Assembly (NCBI GenBank): GCA_027943335.1 | Contig: BSBK01005147.1 | Span: 393,501 to 457,500, forward strand | Reading direction: 5' to 3' | Origin: Chamaecyparis obtusa | Lineage: Eukaryota > Streptophyta > Pinopsida > Cupressales > Cupressaceae | DNA: 64,000 bases | Shown here: positions 12,324 through 24,085 of the stretch, one piece after another | How positions within the stretch are numbered: the stretch's first letter is position 1 | Layout: each line of letters opens with the position of its first letter | The notes under the pieces: model-generated | What the model was told of the DNA's origin: nothing | What the model saw: only the letters and a program-made list of their open reading frames with translations | Database searches by the model: none | Program-made: the position numbers and the translations under genes

Positions 12324-13632
12324 CCTAATGCAAGAGAGGTGTTGGTTCCTCAAAATGACTTATGCACTTAGGCTACCAATATACCTTCAGATTGGATTTT
12401 AGGAATGGTTGATTCCAAATATGCTATGGATCTTTAGGTAACTGGACCAACTATAGGGACAAGACTGCCCTCTGCACTTCTGGCTCTGCAGAACCAAGGT
12501 GAGTGTACCTAATCCAATAACATATGGCACTTTTAAGACTTTAAACTAGATTGAAACAAAGCAGATGATAGCAAGAAAGTACTGAATGATAACCAGTCAT
12601 TCATTGACTCTCCATTGCTATGATGGAAAAAAAATGGCCTTGTGACCTCAAGACTTTGAGGGATTATGGGATTGGTAATGATTAAAATTTGTGGGATGTA
12701 ACACACCATATCAGACACATCATTGTAGAATTTACTTGCCTATGACCAGTGCCTTATCCATTGGGCCAGAATCTCTAATGCACAATAGAATACATATTCC
12801 AACTACTAATCTTCATCACAGATCCAAACCATAAATATAAACACCCAAACCCACACTACTTACAAACATCCCAGTGAAAATCCAATGAATCTATGTTTCA
12901 TCTAGAGCATCCTTTAATCTGATCCTAAATCAGAACTAGAGAATGACAACATATGCATGGCTAAAACTCCATACAATGAATTAGAAAATTCAAAACTCAT
13001 TAGATGGACACAAATGGAGAGATATAAGAAATGATATTTATATTAAGTATGAGGATCATGCCTCTGTATACACCTGCTTGAAGATCTAAACCACTTCAAT
13101 AATATGCAAAAGACTAGAAGCTTTCCTTTGATATAACAATACTGTCTAATACAAGGAAGTATTACATCCTAATGGAACCAGAAAATGACTTAAACTCCAG
13201 GAGTTAAGCACAACTTCAAACCCTCTATGGAGACCAGGATTTTAGAACCCTTACAATAATGAGAAGATTTCACATATATCCCCCAGGAAAAGACCTAAAA
13301 GATATTTCAATTATGACACCTGTTACTTCCAGAAAGATCAATTCTGCAAACAACCTCTTTTCTCACCAAAATCTGACCTCGGAGACAAAATCACTTACTG
13401 CTCCTTCCCGCTTATCCAAAACTGATTCTAACCCATGCCATTTAATCCGTCATTTCATGGCATTTCCAATGATATATTATACTCATATGTTTGAGTAAAA
13501 ATTCAATCTGCAACATCATTTTCAATCTCCAGCTTTATAAGCAATTGTCATATTCGAATTTCTAAAGTTTGGACTATTATAACTTGTTAAAACCTCTGCA
13601 GATAGATTTAAAATTGGGCGGGTCCCACATGT

Positions 13633-14372
13633 GCCACATGGCACCATCAGATTGGTCCTACAAACCACATCATCACCACCTCATCAGACTGATTGCCACA
13701 TCACCGATCGTGCCACTTGTCACTCTCCGATTGGCTCGTGTCTCCACTTGGGCACTAAACTGCAACCACACTGCCATGTCACAGGCTGCCGCGTGTCAAC
13801 TTGTCACATGATCGCAAGGGCCGATTTTGGGCCTTGCAATCATGCAACCACTGTCGGATGATCGCACATATCTTGAGGCACTAGTGGACCCTGCACAATG
13901 TACACAATGTCAAAATTTTCTTACCTGTGCGCGGGCTCCACTCGCCATGTCACCTACAACTCATTGCCAAATCATTACCTTGAACAACGTGCACAAATAA
14001 TGGCCACATGGCACCATCAAATTGGTCCTGAAGACCACATAATCACCACCTCATCAGATTGATCGCCACATCACCGGTCGTGCCACTTGTCTCTCTCCGA
14101 TTGGCTTGTGTCTCCACTTGGGCACTAAACTGCAACCACACGGCTACGTCACTAGGCTGCCATGTGTCGGCCTATCGCATGATCGCAAAGGCCAATTTTG
14201 GGCCTTGCGATCATGCGACCACCATCAGATGATCACACGTATCTCGAGGCACTGGCGGACCTTGCACAATGTACACAGTGTCAAAGTGTTCTTACCTGCG
14301 CACGACCCCACTCGCCATGTCACCTACAACTCACTGCCAAATCATTACGTTGAACAATGTGCACAGATAATG
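13633..14372. repeat. Tandem duplication, two 370-bp units inside insert D
   Basis: Units 13633-14002 and 14003-14372 are the same length and highly similar, each starting GCCACATGGCACCATCA. They are richer in G+C than the surrounding DNA and contain many words such as GCCACATC, TGATCGCA and TTGGGCCTTGC. Within a candidate U3 region such duplications often hold promoter elements; that role is inference. Confidence 0.85.
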
Positions 14373-16466
14373 GCCTCTATAGAGGCATCCATACTTGGAC
14401 ACTTAGTTAGTGTTCACTGGGCTATTTGAATAACAAGGATTTCCTTTGCGCAAGCAATGTGGGATAATATTTTTGACTTTAATAACATTTTTCTTCAAAA
14501 TTTATCTTAGTATGTGCCCTGCTGGGCCCACCAAATCCGTGAGGCCACACTCTCCTTTCCTCTATTCACTTTACACTTGTGCTGTGGTATTGTTTCTTTC
14601 AAAAGAATTTTTGGTAGTAGTCATAGAGAATGTGGGATTAAATAAAAAAAAACACAGTCCTTCATAACACAACACCTCCATTTAACTTCACGCAAGACAT
14701 TATATCGTCCTCTTTGTGTGCTGCAGGGCACATTTTAATTGCCAACTTCCTCTAACATGGCAACCTCCCCCCTTTGCAAAGCTCACACAAGCACAAGAGG
14801 CATGCGTAGCACTTGGAGTGTTTACTATTGTGTATGAGCTTTCCATGCACAGTCCACTTCATGGTGTGCCTAGTGGTTTTTTAATAAAATAATTTTTTTT
14901 GCATTATACCCTTTTGTTTCTCTATGGGCCTGCAAAGAAGCACCACTCGATGGTGCATGTAGCATGCAAAGGCACACACAACACTATTTTGGCAGCCCCT
15001 CTTCAATATTCACACAGACACTGGCATCTTTTAAATCAAATTCTTCCTACGCTAGTTTGCAAGCACTTCCCTTTTATTAATACACACCCCCTACATGAAA
15101 TCTTACGGTATGGGAAGAAGGAGATGCACCAGTATTTAGTGTGTATATTCAGCATAAAAAGAAATGGGTGCACCCAATGAAGTGAGAAGCTCTAGAGGAG
15201 ATGAATGTAACATCCAAATCATTCTTTCATCCTTGTTTTGATTTGGTACCCACACACCCTCTTTGCCAATGTGCACAACACTCAAAAGTTTTGGCTCTTC
15301 CTCCTTTGTTTAAATGCTGGCATCTCCTTTATTTCATGCTGGCATCTTTGTCTCACACACTCATCTATTTTGTTTAATACGCTCCCACTACAATGGCGTG
15401 TTTAGTATATTTAAATGCTACGCACAACACTTGTTTGGTTCATTTTTGCAATATTTTATTTTTCTTGGTCATCAACATCTCTTCTCATGATGCTCCCAAG
15501 ACTTATGGATGATGTGTTGCCCTTTTAATTCCTTTATTGGCACGTTTTGGTTCTCTCAAACAAGTCTACAACCCATTCAATGGTGAATGTGCAACCTTCA
15601 CATGAAAGTGTGTACATATCAGCATATATAAAACACCAAATGGTGCATGAGCAGCCTAAGAAGGATAGGTTGCCCTCTTTTTAAAATGCAAACCAACTCA
15701 TTTTAAAATATATGCCTCATTTCTTTGCATTAACATAGCAATATCAACAACCTTTACTTGGTATCTGGCAGCCTTTATCAAGTTTCTTTTTTAAACATTT
15801 TGAGAAACTTTGAGTTGTCTTTCTTACTGATTAAAATCCCCTTTTCAAAATGTGTCGCTCTTCTTGTTTTTTATTACATAACATACTTTCAAAGAAGAAA
15901 CAACCCCAAGATATCCGTTGATGTGAGATCAAGAATATCTGTCTTGATCCTCTGCTACTTCATTCAATCCATCAATTTTCTAGCGGCTCTATGAAGCTGG
16001 CAAAATTCTACTTTTAAAATAATGAAGCAAGCTGGACCCCAAATTGGTTCGGCCTAAAAAATTTTCAAATTCAAACAACCGGACCCCAAATACATCCAAA
16101 ATGACTTACGTCTGCAACCGGATCCAATTTGGACAACTGGAAACATTAAAAAACTTCAACTTTTATTACTTCGCCAGTCGCCAAAATCTAAATAAAACAC
16201 CTCCAGTCGCACCATTCAAACACCACTGAAAATTAATCCTTGGAAGCTGAAAGTTGGTGAGTACAAACTTTGCACTACAGAGAAACATCGTGTCAAAGGG
16301 ATTCACCAAAAAATGAACAGGGCAGGAGATTTTAAAATTTGAAAATGCCTGTTTAGAATTGTCGGCAAATCGCAAACTGAAAACACTGCCGACTGCCTCG
16401 GAAGGAGATAATTTAAAAATATCAAACGATGAGTTGAGGGCATGCCACTGAAATTGGAAGAAGCCT

Positions 16467-16477
16467 CATATATAAGG
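16467..16477 (+). promoter_or_regulatory. TATA-like box in insert D
   Basis: CATATATAAGG is the best core-promoter-like word in D, about 950 bases from its right end. If D is an LTR read on the plus strand, transcription would start about 30 bases downstream. Only sequence resemblance supports this. Confidence 0.3.
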
Positions 16478-17427
16478 AACGCAAAAAAAAACCCTCAACT
16501 GGAAATGATCATCTGGCAAAAAGCTATGAATTTCAGAAAAAAGACTACTTTGTAAAGTTATCCTATCCGCACTTTTCATCATTATAAACACATTTTTACT
16601 GATCCTTGCAACTCGATGAAATGGGACCTTCACAGTTTGAAACCCTGGATAAATGATCACTATCATATGTAGAAAACAAGGTTATAATCAGATTTCAAGA
16701 ATGATAAAAGGATTATTCAGAAATAAACTTCAAAGTCAGCCACTTAGAACATCCCGAACTGAAATGCAGTGAAACAGTAGAAGTTGCATCCAGAACTGAA
16801 TGAGCAAATGGGTCAAACGGATTGGTCATGATCTGAAACTTATCAAGGAGCATCACTTCCATGTCTACATTATGAAACAACCATCAATTATGTTTGACCT
16901 TGAACTGGGTGCAAATGGAAGGACCCCAAAGTAAGCCACTCAAGAACTTGAACAATGCACTTTTGGCAAAACTTAATAAATTGCAAATGAAATGGCTTTG
17001 GAAAATAGGTCAAACGGGCACATGGGGGGCTGAAAATTGGCATGAACACTCTCTCTCATACCTACAACATGATGCAACAACCTACATGTTATGACCAATC
17101 ATAGGGCAATAAATGCACTTTCTCAAAGTGGGCTTCTTAGTAAAAATTAGGAAACACGCATTATGCAGATTTTAGGGAACGCCTCCAAAAGACCACTTCA
17201 AAAACTTATCAAATTTGAAAGTTAGGACCTCAAGCCTATTAGATATGTCAAATGATAGATGATGAACACCCTATCCAAGTGACGCATCATGAAACTCAAC
17301 AGGCTCCTTTATTTGTGCACCTAAAGACAAGCATCTTTTGAAAACTTTTAAAGCACTGATCAGACACTTAAAGAAAATTTTACAAATATGGAGTAAAAAA
17401 TACAACTTAGATTTTTGAGCTCCAACA

Positions 17428-18083
17428 AGAGGATGGGGAGAGGGGCCCAAAGGCACATCCTAACCAAATCCACCTTGTAGAGATCACACGCGGAAGAAAA
17501 AACACACAACAGTGAGAGAGAGAATGCATATACTTTTATATATTACTTCAATTTTATTCATACATGCCGGGCTGTAAGGCCTTCCCAGTTTAGGCCAGAT
17601 ATTACAGTCAAGTACATAAGTCCTCCAACATGCGAGGATCTACCAACAATCTCTAATTTTCTATCTTTTATCCCTAAAAACTACTCCCTAAACTCTAACC
17701 AAACAACTATATTTATACAAGAAGCTACCGAATCAAGTCGGCCTTAAAATCCACCATCAGTAGAAGGAATGACCAGATCTAGGTCCACACACTTCCCAGA
17801 TACCAATATTAAATCTGTGACTGAAATTAAATGCACAAGTCAGACTCAACATAAATCCAAAATAAATGACTCGGTAAGAAAGGAAACCGAGCACTAGACA
17901 AGCATCACTAAGCACCAAGGAAATTTACCGAGCACAAAATAGATAACTGACCACACTGGTAAACAAAAGAAACCGAGCAACACTAAACCAACTCAGTCAA
18001 AGAAGGAACCGAGCAACACATAAAACTTCAAAAATCTTTTTGGTGACATAGGATTGCCAAGGACCCGAGATGCTCCTACATCA
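17428..18083 (-). repeat. Element A 5' LTR, main part (remainder at 12329-12339)
   Basis: Minus strand: starts TGATGTAGGAGC at 18083 and runs through a TATA word and AATAAA to CCCCATCCTCT at 17428. The last 11 bases of the LTR (CTCTCTTGCA edge) sit at 12329-12339 beside the PBS. Between the two parts lies insert D. The duplicated AGAGG at 12335-12339 and 17428-17432 shows where D entered. Confidence 0.87.
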
Positions 18084-18493
18084 ATAATAGTTTCTTATTT
18101 GGATCCAGTTGGATCATGTGTTGTGTGTTTTAGGTGTTGGGAGGAATGTAGAAGTGCTCTCCATAATGGTGGGATTTACGGAAGTCTATATGTAATGTGT
18201 GCATCCATTCAAAATTTTAGAGAATGAATCAAATATGAATCATGACTAGATTAAATCTACAATGCTTTGTAGTCAAAATCGATTTAATGGATTAACACTT
18301 GATTTTATACAAGATACTACTAATTCTAGTGTGTTTATATTTGACAGATGACAACATTTTTATCTTAATTCAGAGTATAGGAGATCATTTTTTGGTATAA
18401 TTATTGCCCGAATATTTTCCTGTGAAGAAAGACCATGTTTGACAACATGAATCCAAAACAATATAAGGAGACAATTTCTAGCCTGTGGTCTAA

Positions 18494-19066
18494 CACTACT
18501 ACATTTGAGGTCAAATTCAAATGGCCATTTGTCGGATTTGCAATGCTAATTTGTCGGCATTTCGACAAATGAGTCCGTCACCATTTTTGCGTAGGAAATT
18601 ATGAAAGAAGACATATCCGTCGGTTTACTAACACCATATCATGTCGGAAACTTGGACATGGCAACAACTTCATTATGACATTTTCTACGGTTCATCCATC
18701 AGAATTATGACACAATGACCTATCAGAAATATACAATCTTTGTCAGAATTAACTGTCGAAAACATATCCTTTCCGACATTATAACTGTTGGAATAGTGAT
18801 AGTTGCCACCTAATTTTGACAGATATACATGTCGGTGATATGGCATTAATATCAAAGTTTCTGTCAAAAAATTTCTATTTGCGACACTTAAACTATCGAA
18901 AGAGCGATAGTCCTTCAGCATTTCTCCGACAGATTCCCTGTCGAACGTATAGCATTACTGTCGAAAGTATTGTCATAAATTATTTTTCTCCAACATTTTA
19001 TCTGTCGAATGCGTAGCACTTATGTCGGAATTAATTATTAAGTGCTGAAAAACTGACAGATATGCA
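18494..19066. mobile_element. CACTA-like terminus with subterminal TGTCGGAA motif array
   Basis: Starts CACTACTACATTTGAGG at 18494 and continues with about twenty copies, in both orientations, of TGTCGG/CTGTCGAA/CCGACA-like words at about 20-40 bp spacing. CACTA/En-Spm ends combine a CACTA terminal repeat with such subterminal transposase-binding repeats. The matching other end is not evident, and no transposase is linked, so this is a one-ended remnant or a small non-autonomous element. Confidence 0.6.
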
Positions 19067-19070
19067 CATT

Positions 19071-19516
19071 AAAGATAAAACAGCTCAAGATACCATCATA
19101 GGTTCTCTCTTTCTTCGGTCTATATTATTGACATAATGTTTTACCTTTCATTAGCTCATCAAATCTGGGGATTTGAAAGAATTTAATAGAATATTTTCAT
19201 GACAACATATATTATTTAAGTTGACGTTGCATGAATTTATCTACTTCGCGCACTTGTAGACTATGAGGATGGCGATAAAGAAGCATGGCCATGGGAGGAG
19301 ATGCTTCTTTATCGCCGTCTTCATAGTATACAAGTGCATGAAGTAGATAAATTCATGCAACGTCAACTTAAATAATATACGTTGTCATGAAAATATTATA
19401 TTAAATTCTTTCAAATCCCCGGATTTGATGAGCTAATGAAAGGTAAAATATTTTGTCAATAATATAGACTAAAGAAAGAGACAACCTATGATGGTCTCTT
19501 AAGCTGTGTTATCTTT
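19071..19516. repeat. Near-perfect 216-bp-arm hairpin with 14-nt loop
   Basis: Left arm 19071-19286 and right arm 19301-19516 are inverted copies with few mismatches, separated by a 14-base loop at 19287-19300. The inner 16 bases GGCGATAAAGAAGCAT pair perfectly. It abuts the CACTA-like terminus. It could be a foldback MITE; if transcribed, the RNA would fold into a long duplex suited to small-RNA production. Confidence 0.9.
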
Positions 19517-19780
19517 AGTCCTAGCTACTGTCCTAGCTACCTGTCAATCGTTGAGAATAATCACCGCCTTGCATTTATGTACACTACACAAATTGATCCC
19601 AGTCTCGCAAAAACATTTTACACTTGTACATCTCATCAATACTGGAGGCCTAAAGTAATTTTATATGGTCAATAGCACATTTCGTGCATGGATGAGAAAC
19701 AGTATCCAAACTTTCTAGATAATCATTTTTGAGAAGAGGAATGAGTAAAGGCCAAAGAAGGGATAATTCCACAAAAGAAA

Positions 19781-19812
19781 GGAAGACATCTTTTTAGCCT
19801 GGGTCTGGATCC
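19781..19812. repeat. Left half of a 32-bp inverted repeat split by element B (partner 31236-31267)
   Basis: GGAAGACATC...CTGGATCC here is the reverse complement of 31236-31267 with about 27 of 32 matches. Without element B and one TSD copy the arms lie roughly 16 bases apart, so B entered the loop of a short hairpin. Confidence 0.75.
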
Positions 19813-19816
19813 TACC

Positions 19817-21098
19817 TGTGTGTGTGAAAATTGTACCTAATCTGTAGACACAACACTTCAGTAAAACATTAGACGTTAGCTAAAATCAAAATCATGCAAA
19901 ATTGAAAACTATCTAACCAAGCGATTTACTGCCTTCTAGTAGGTGCGAGATTAATGTTCTCAGATTGTAATCGAGATCAGTGACCTAGATGACACCTAAA
20001 TGAAGGATTTGAATGCAAAAGATGGATATGAAATTGAATGCAATTAATCTATATTTTTTATATTTTCTATGCAATAAGAATGATAAAAATTGATATGAAT
20101 CTATGAATGCTATTGAAAACTAATATGAAATGAATGCTAAATGATCTAACAATGAAGATTCTAACAATGATATGAAAACTATGAAATTCTATGCTAAGAT
20201 ATAAAAACTATGCAATTGAAATTGATCTCACAAAGCTTTGAATTCGCAAGTTGATTCTTTCAAGCTCCAATTGTGCAAATTCTCCAAATCTGATATGCTA
20301 TGATTCCTGTAGAGTAAGTTTGCAATTTGCGAGATGATTGAGAGATGAGTTATGAAAAGATGAGCCTTGTTTTTATAGAAATCCAAGGCTTTGGAGGTGC
20401 ATGAAAAAAAGCCATAAATCACTCAAATAACTCAGGTTGATTTTTGAGTTATTTTTAAATAACAAATAATTTAATCCACAAAAACATGCAAAAGCTAAGT
20501 TTTAACTCAAAATAGAGTTTAGCTTTAATTGATAATTGACAGTTGTCTGCTTTTATGATTGTGCATGTTTTAATTATGAATTAATTTAATAATAAAGTGA
20601 TTTATGCTCAACTTAACTGATTTTTAAAAATAAATAATTAATTTATGGGTTAATCAATTATTTAATGAAACTTTTATTAAAAACTATATTATTAAATAAT
20701 GTCAACTTGCTTTAATTAATTAAATAAGAATTTAATCAATTATTCATATGATATTAGATTTATTGTGAAAATTTAATAATACAATTAATAATAGATAGAA
20801 TTAAATTTAATTACACAATTAAGTGGCAAATATTAAATCTAATTAATTAAATATGCAAAATATTTAATTAATCAAATTTTAGGATAAATGTGATTTATTG
20901 CCAAATAATTATAAAATTAAAGATAATTAGGATGATTAGGAATATTACTAGGAATATTCCCCAATGCAGAATTTAAGATAATCAATTAGGATTCGATGAT
21001 GTTTAGATGTGCCTTAGATTAGGACTTTGATGTCGATTTCGTTCGAATTGAAGATGTAGGAGATTAATGAACTCATAGCCCATTTTTGGGGTATTACA
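19817..21098 (-). repeat. Element B 3' LTR
   Basis: Matches 29939-31218 over its whole length, ending GGTATTACA at 21098. It has one extra TG at its left edge (TG-repeat slippage). On the minus strand a TATA box (TCTATAAAAACAAGG, near 20367-20381) is positioned as a promoter. Confidence 0.92.
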
Positions 21099-21117
21099 TT
21101 TTGCCCCTCTTTGAATT
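21099..21117 (-). other. Element B polypurine tract
   Basis: Minus strand AATTCAAAGAGGGGCAAAA directly precedes the 3' LTR. The core TTCAAAGAGGGGCA is identical to that of element C (52043-52056), one of the shared features linking the two. Confidence 0.8.
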
Positions 21118-23202
21118 ACCGTGTGAAGCGCAGTGGTTCAAAGACAGTCTGTGTTTGATAAAGATATGAAACTGATTCAAAAGATAAACCGATCTCAAGA
21201 TAGAAACCGATTGAAAGATATTGAGATAGGAGTTCTTGAATGACCAAAGATAATGTTCACTATAACAACAAATGAACCTATGATTGCAAAAAAGTGTCAA
21301 AACGCCTGATTCCAAACCTTAGGATTGCAAAGAAGTGAGTGACCCGTTCTAGACTCGATTGTCTTAGCAGAACTAGCAGGTATCCCATCTAAATCCTTTA
21401 GTTGCCGAAGAACCAAGGAAATAACACTATGATCTGATGGTTGCAAAAACTGATACAGATTACAAGATTAAGAGAATACCAGATTGATATGGATCGATGA
21501 ATCTGATATGCCCCAAGTGATGAAAGATTTGCCCCGAGCGATGAAGAATTTTGATGAATCAGCGACTAGACGTGATTGTTGTCTTGATCATTGATGAAAG
21601 ATATTGATAGACTTGATCGATAGAATTTGATTTACAGACTTTTAATGATGTGCAATACCATGCCCCCTTCGGGATTAAAATTGAAATCTGACAAGAAAAG
21701 TCAGCATTGAGAGTTTAGAAGCATGTTAATTGATTTGAGAAGTGGTTAAACACGTCCGGTGAATGCATTCTGCATCGTTTGGAGGTCTTAGAGACTGAGT
21801 TTGACTAGGTTTGACCATGGTTGACCAAGTTGAAATTTTGATAGTTTGATGTTAGATAATCAGTTAAGTTGAATACTGGATTTTTGTGATGATTGAAGGT
21901 CGATTATGCAAGTAGTTAATAATATGAATGATCTCAGATTTGAATTTTGATCCCGAAAAAGGATTCTACTTGCTATTTCATTGGAGGAACCTTCATGTGA
22001 GATTCAGCTCTTGTTAGATTTGAAGAGGTGATTGAAGAATCGTTTAAGCATTGAAGTTTGTTTAGCCATTGTGAGATCATGCAACATGCAAAATGCAAAG
22101 AGACATGCAAAATGAAATGCAACCTAAGACCTAGGACCTAGTCACTAATCATGTGTCAATTTGTTATCATCATTGAAATTTTAGGTAACCGGATAAATCA
22201 ATACAATGCCCACTAGCCATGAAACCATAGACATATGAATATCGATTTGTATGCGCAAGAATCAATACAATACCCACTGGTTATACAACCATGGACATAT
22301 GAATATTGATTTTATTTTCAGAATGTCGGAGTAGATATAAGCACCAAGGCACAAACGCCTGGATGACCTGAATATCATGTCCATTTTGATATAGCAATTT
22401 GTACAAGCATCAAAACATAAACATCATGATGACCTGAGTATGCCTTGCATTGCAAACACATCAAACAGTCAAGAGATCATTCTAAATCCAATGTGAATTA
22501 CCCGTAGTGACCCTTTATCGTTCACCTCCTTAGGCAAGATCGCGTTTCACAGTAGGAGAAAGAATTTACTTCAAAAAGATAATAGTTAGATCAAACTTCC
22601 TTAAATTGTCTGGGTATCAATGGTCGAGGTACGCATGGCCATCCAATTTGAGATAGAGGCTCTTACAGTCGGACACCATTTCAATCCATAATTTCCAAAG
22701 TTGTTAGATTTTCACATACAAGAAGAAAATAAAGAAAAGATTATGCCCCCAGTCATCACTCTCTAAATCCTATAAAGGACATCATCGAAGAGCTCGAAGG
22801 GACACAATATGCAAAAATCTCAATGCGAATCAGTAAGCATACAAGGAGATAAAAGCATGAATCACAGATTGTTTTCAGTGTGTTTTGATGTTTGATTGCG
22901 TTGTTGTAGATGCAAAATCCTTTCTGGAGATGAGACAGACAAACTGACTCAACTTGAAGCTTCAAAGGACTCTGACTGGATAGGAAATGTCTAAGATACA
23001 TTGGAGGCCATAGTATATGACATTGATTGCCCCCAAGTTTGAACATTGATAGGATACAGACGCTCAAGCTGATTGGTGTATACACTGACTTATTGAAAAC
23101 TGGAAATGCAAAAACAAACCGGGAGATATGTACAAACTAAAGCAAGACTAAAAGTTGGGAAAGACCAAGATTGTGCTGATAGATGGAGCATTTTGAACAA
23201 GT
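21118..23202 (-). other. Element B long 3' untranslated region
   Basis: About 2.1 kb between the hairpin cluster and the polypurine tract with no recognisable domain on either strand. A 70-base near-duplicate word set (CAATACCCACTGG...GACATATGAATATTGATT) recurs at about 22200 and 22265. Elements of this lineage often have long 3' regions. Confidence 0.5.
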
Positions 23203-23413
23203 GGCACCTGTTTGCCGAGTTTTCACCATCTTGGTAGAGATTCTATTTTTGCTACCAAGGCGCCTGTTTCCAGGTTTTCACCAAGGCACTTTTTCTTCTT
23301 TTTTTTTAAATTTTTTTTTTGTATTTTTAATTTTTCAATTTTTTTTGTATTTTTTATTTTTTCAATTTTTTTGCGAATCATCAAGGCGCCTATTGCTAGG
23401 TTTTCACCAAGAT
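23203..23413 (-). ncRNA. Cluster of small GNRA-type hairpins in the element B 3' region
   Basis: Three copies on the minus strand at about 23413-23379, 23288-23251 and 23234-23203 share the frame CTTGGTGAAAACC(4-nt stem, loop, stem)GCGCCTTGG. Stems are CCTA/TAGG with loop GCAA, then CCTG/CAGG with loop GAAA, then a degraded CTCG/CAGG with loop GCAAA. A/T-rich tracts separate the first two. The same arrangement occurs in element C at 47003-47125. Pairing is kept while one base pair changes, which supports a folded RNA element; its role (packaging, 3' processing, translation) is unknown. Confidence 0.55.
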
Positions 23414-23524
23414 GTTTATTTTTTTCAGGGTTTTTTTTGATTTTTAGGATTTTTTCAGGATATTTACCAAGCATTGAATGCCTTAGGCGTAGAATTTCTT
23501 TAGATGGAGAACGTTGATTGGTTC

Positions 23525-23960
23525 TCAGAGCTGTTCTCCTTCAGTCGTTGAGAGTTGATAGGCACCAGAGCCAAAAGTAGCAGTGATAACAAAGGGACCT
23601 AGCCAATTGGGTTCGAACTTCCCCTTGCGTTCTCGATGTGATTGATTTTTAGGATTTTCTCTCAACACTAGATCACCAACCTGAAATTCTCTGTGTCTGA
23701 CTTTCTTGTTGTAGCCTCTAGACATTCTTTTCTGATACACTCTGAGATGATCATACGCTGCTTGTCTGCACTCATTTAGTAATTCAAGTTCTTGTAACCT
23801 AGACACTCTGTAGTCTTCATCAGTGAAAAGTCCATGCATTCTAATTCTGAGTGATGGGATTTCAACCTCAATAGGCAGTACCACTTCAGACCCATAAACT
23901 AAAGCGAAAGGTGTAGCCCCTGTAGGCGTTCTGATACTAGTTCTGTAGGCCTATTTTGAT
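23525..23960 (-). pseudogene. Element B integrase C-terminal fragment
   Basis: An open frame from the conserved RTSIRTPTGATPF region through LPIEVEIPSL, DEDYRVSRLQELELL, YNKKVRHREFQVGDLVLRENPKN and NWLGPFVITATFGSGAYQL. It aligns residue for residue with the integrase tail of element C (46390-46868), including sites where C has stops. The zinc-binding domain and catalytic core are missing; upstream lies a 12-bp minisatellite instead. It is a relic, not an enzyme. Confidence 0.88.
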
Positions 23961-24085
23961 ACTTGTTCTGATACTGGTTCTGATACTGGTTCTGATACTG
24001 ATTCTAATATTGATTCTGATATTGATTCTGATAATTGTTCTGATACTGGTTCTGATGCTTGTTTTGATAATTATTCTAATACTTG
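23945..24085 (-). repeat. 12-bp minisatellite at the integrase fragment junction
   Basis: About a dozen units of the type AGAACCAGTATC on the minus strand. One frame reads repeated Arg-Thr-Ser-Ile and another repeated Tyr-Gln-Asn-Gln. The intact integrase of C has the single sequence RTSIRTP at this place, so the array may have expanded from that word or formed at a rearrangement junction. Confidence 0.8.

Larger units (their letters stand above)
12340..17427 (+). mobile_element. Insert D: 5.1-kb TG...CA insertion without coding region (giant solo LTR)
   Basis: Begins TGTTGG at 12340 and ends CCAACA at 17427, flanked by the 5-bp duplication AGAGG. The left LTR of element A gives the uninterrupted sequence, so the boundaries are exact. 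I find no internal pair of direct terminal repeats, no gag or pol motif, no PBS and no polypurine tract. A TATA-like CATATATAAGG at 16467-16477 would leave about 0.95 kb downstream. Five-base TSD plus TG...CA ends are LTR-retrotransposon hallmarks, so a 5-kb solo LTR is the simplest reading; LTRs of this size are known in the Tat/Ogre lineage. A non-autonomous element with unrecognised short LTRs is the alternative. Confidence 0.75.
7046..18083 (-). mobile_element. Element A: degenerate Ty3/gypsy chromovirus, split by insert D
   Basis: LTR-like direct repeats at 7046-7716 and 17428-18083 flank a minus-strand gag-protease-RT-RNase H-integrase order. TSD ATAAT occurs at 7041-7045 and 18084-18088. 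A tRNA-iMet primer site lies at 12312-12323. The 5' LTR is interrupted by the 5,088-bp insert D; without D the element is about 5.9 kb, normal for a chromovirus. The integrase tail encodes a degraded chromodomain, which defines the chromovirus branch. Frames carry many stops and shifts, and the LTRs differ at many sites, so A looks the oldest of the elements here. No clear polypurine tract is visible next to the 3' LTR. Confidence 0.88.

Noticed and set aside
13633..14372. CRISPR array or satellite
   Set aside because: Only two long units without spacers, inside a plant mobile element.
13569..14429. ORFs across the 370-bp tandem units
   Set aside because: The GC-richer repeat lacks stops by composition. 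The predicted proteins are His/Cys-rich nonsense and differ in frame between units.
12340..17427. Insert D as a full-length retrotransposon with its own LTRs
   Set aside because: I compared its first and last parts by eye and saw no direct repeat, PBS or polypurine tract; short diverged LTRs cannot be fully excluded.
22756..23085. Minus-strand 109-codon ORF in the B 3' region
   Set aside because: Same strand as the element, but no motif and poor composition; not counted as a gene.
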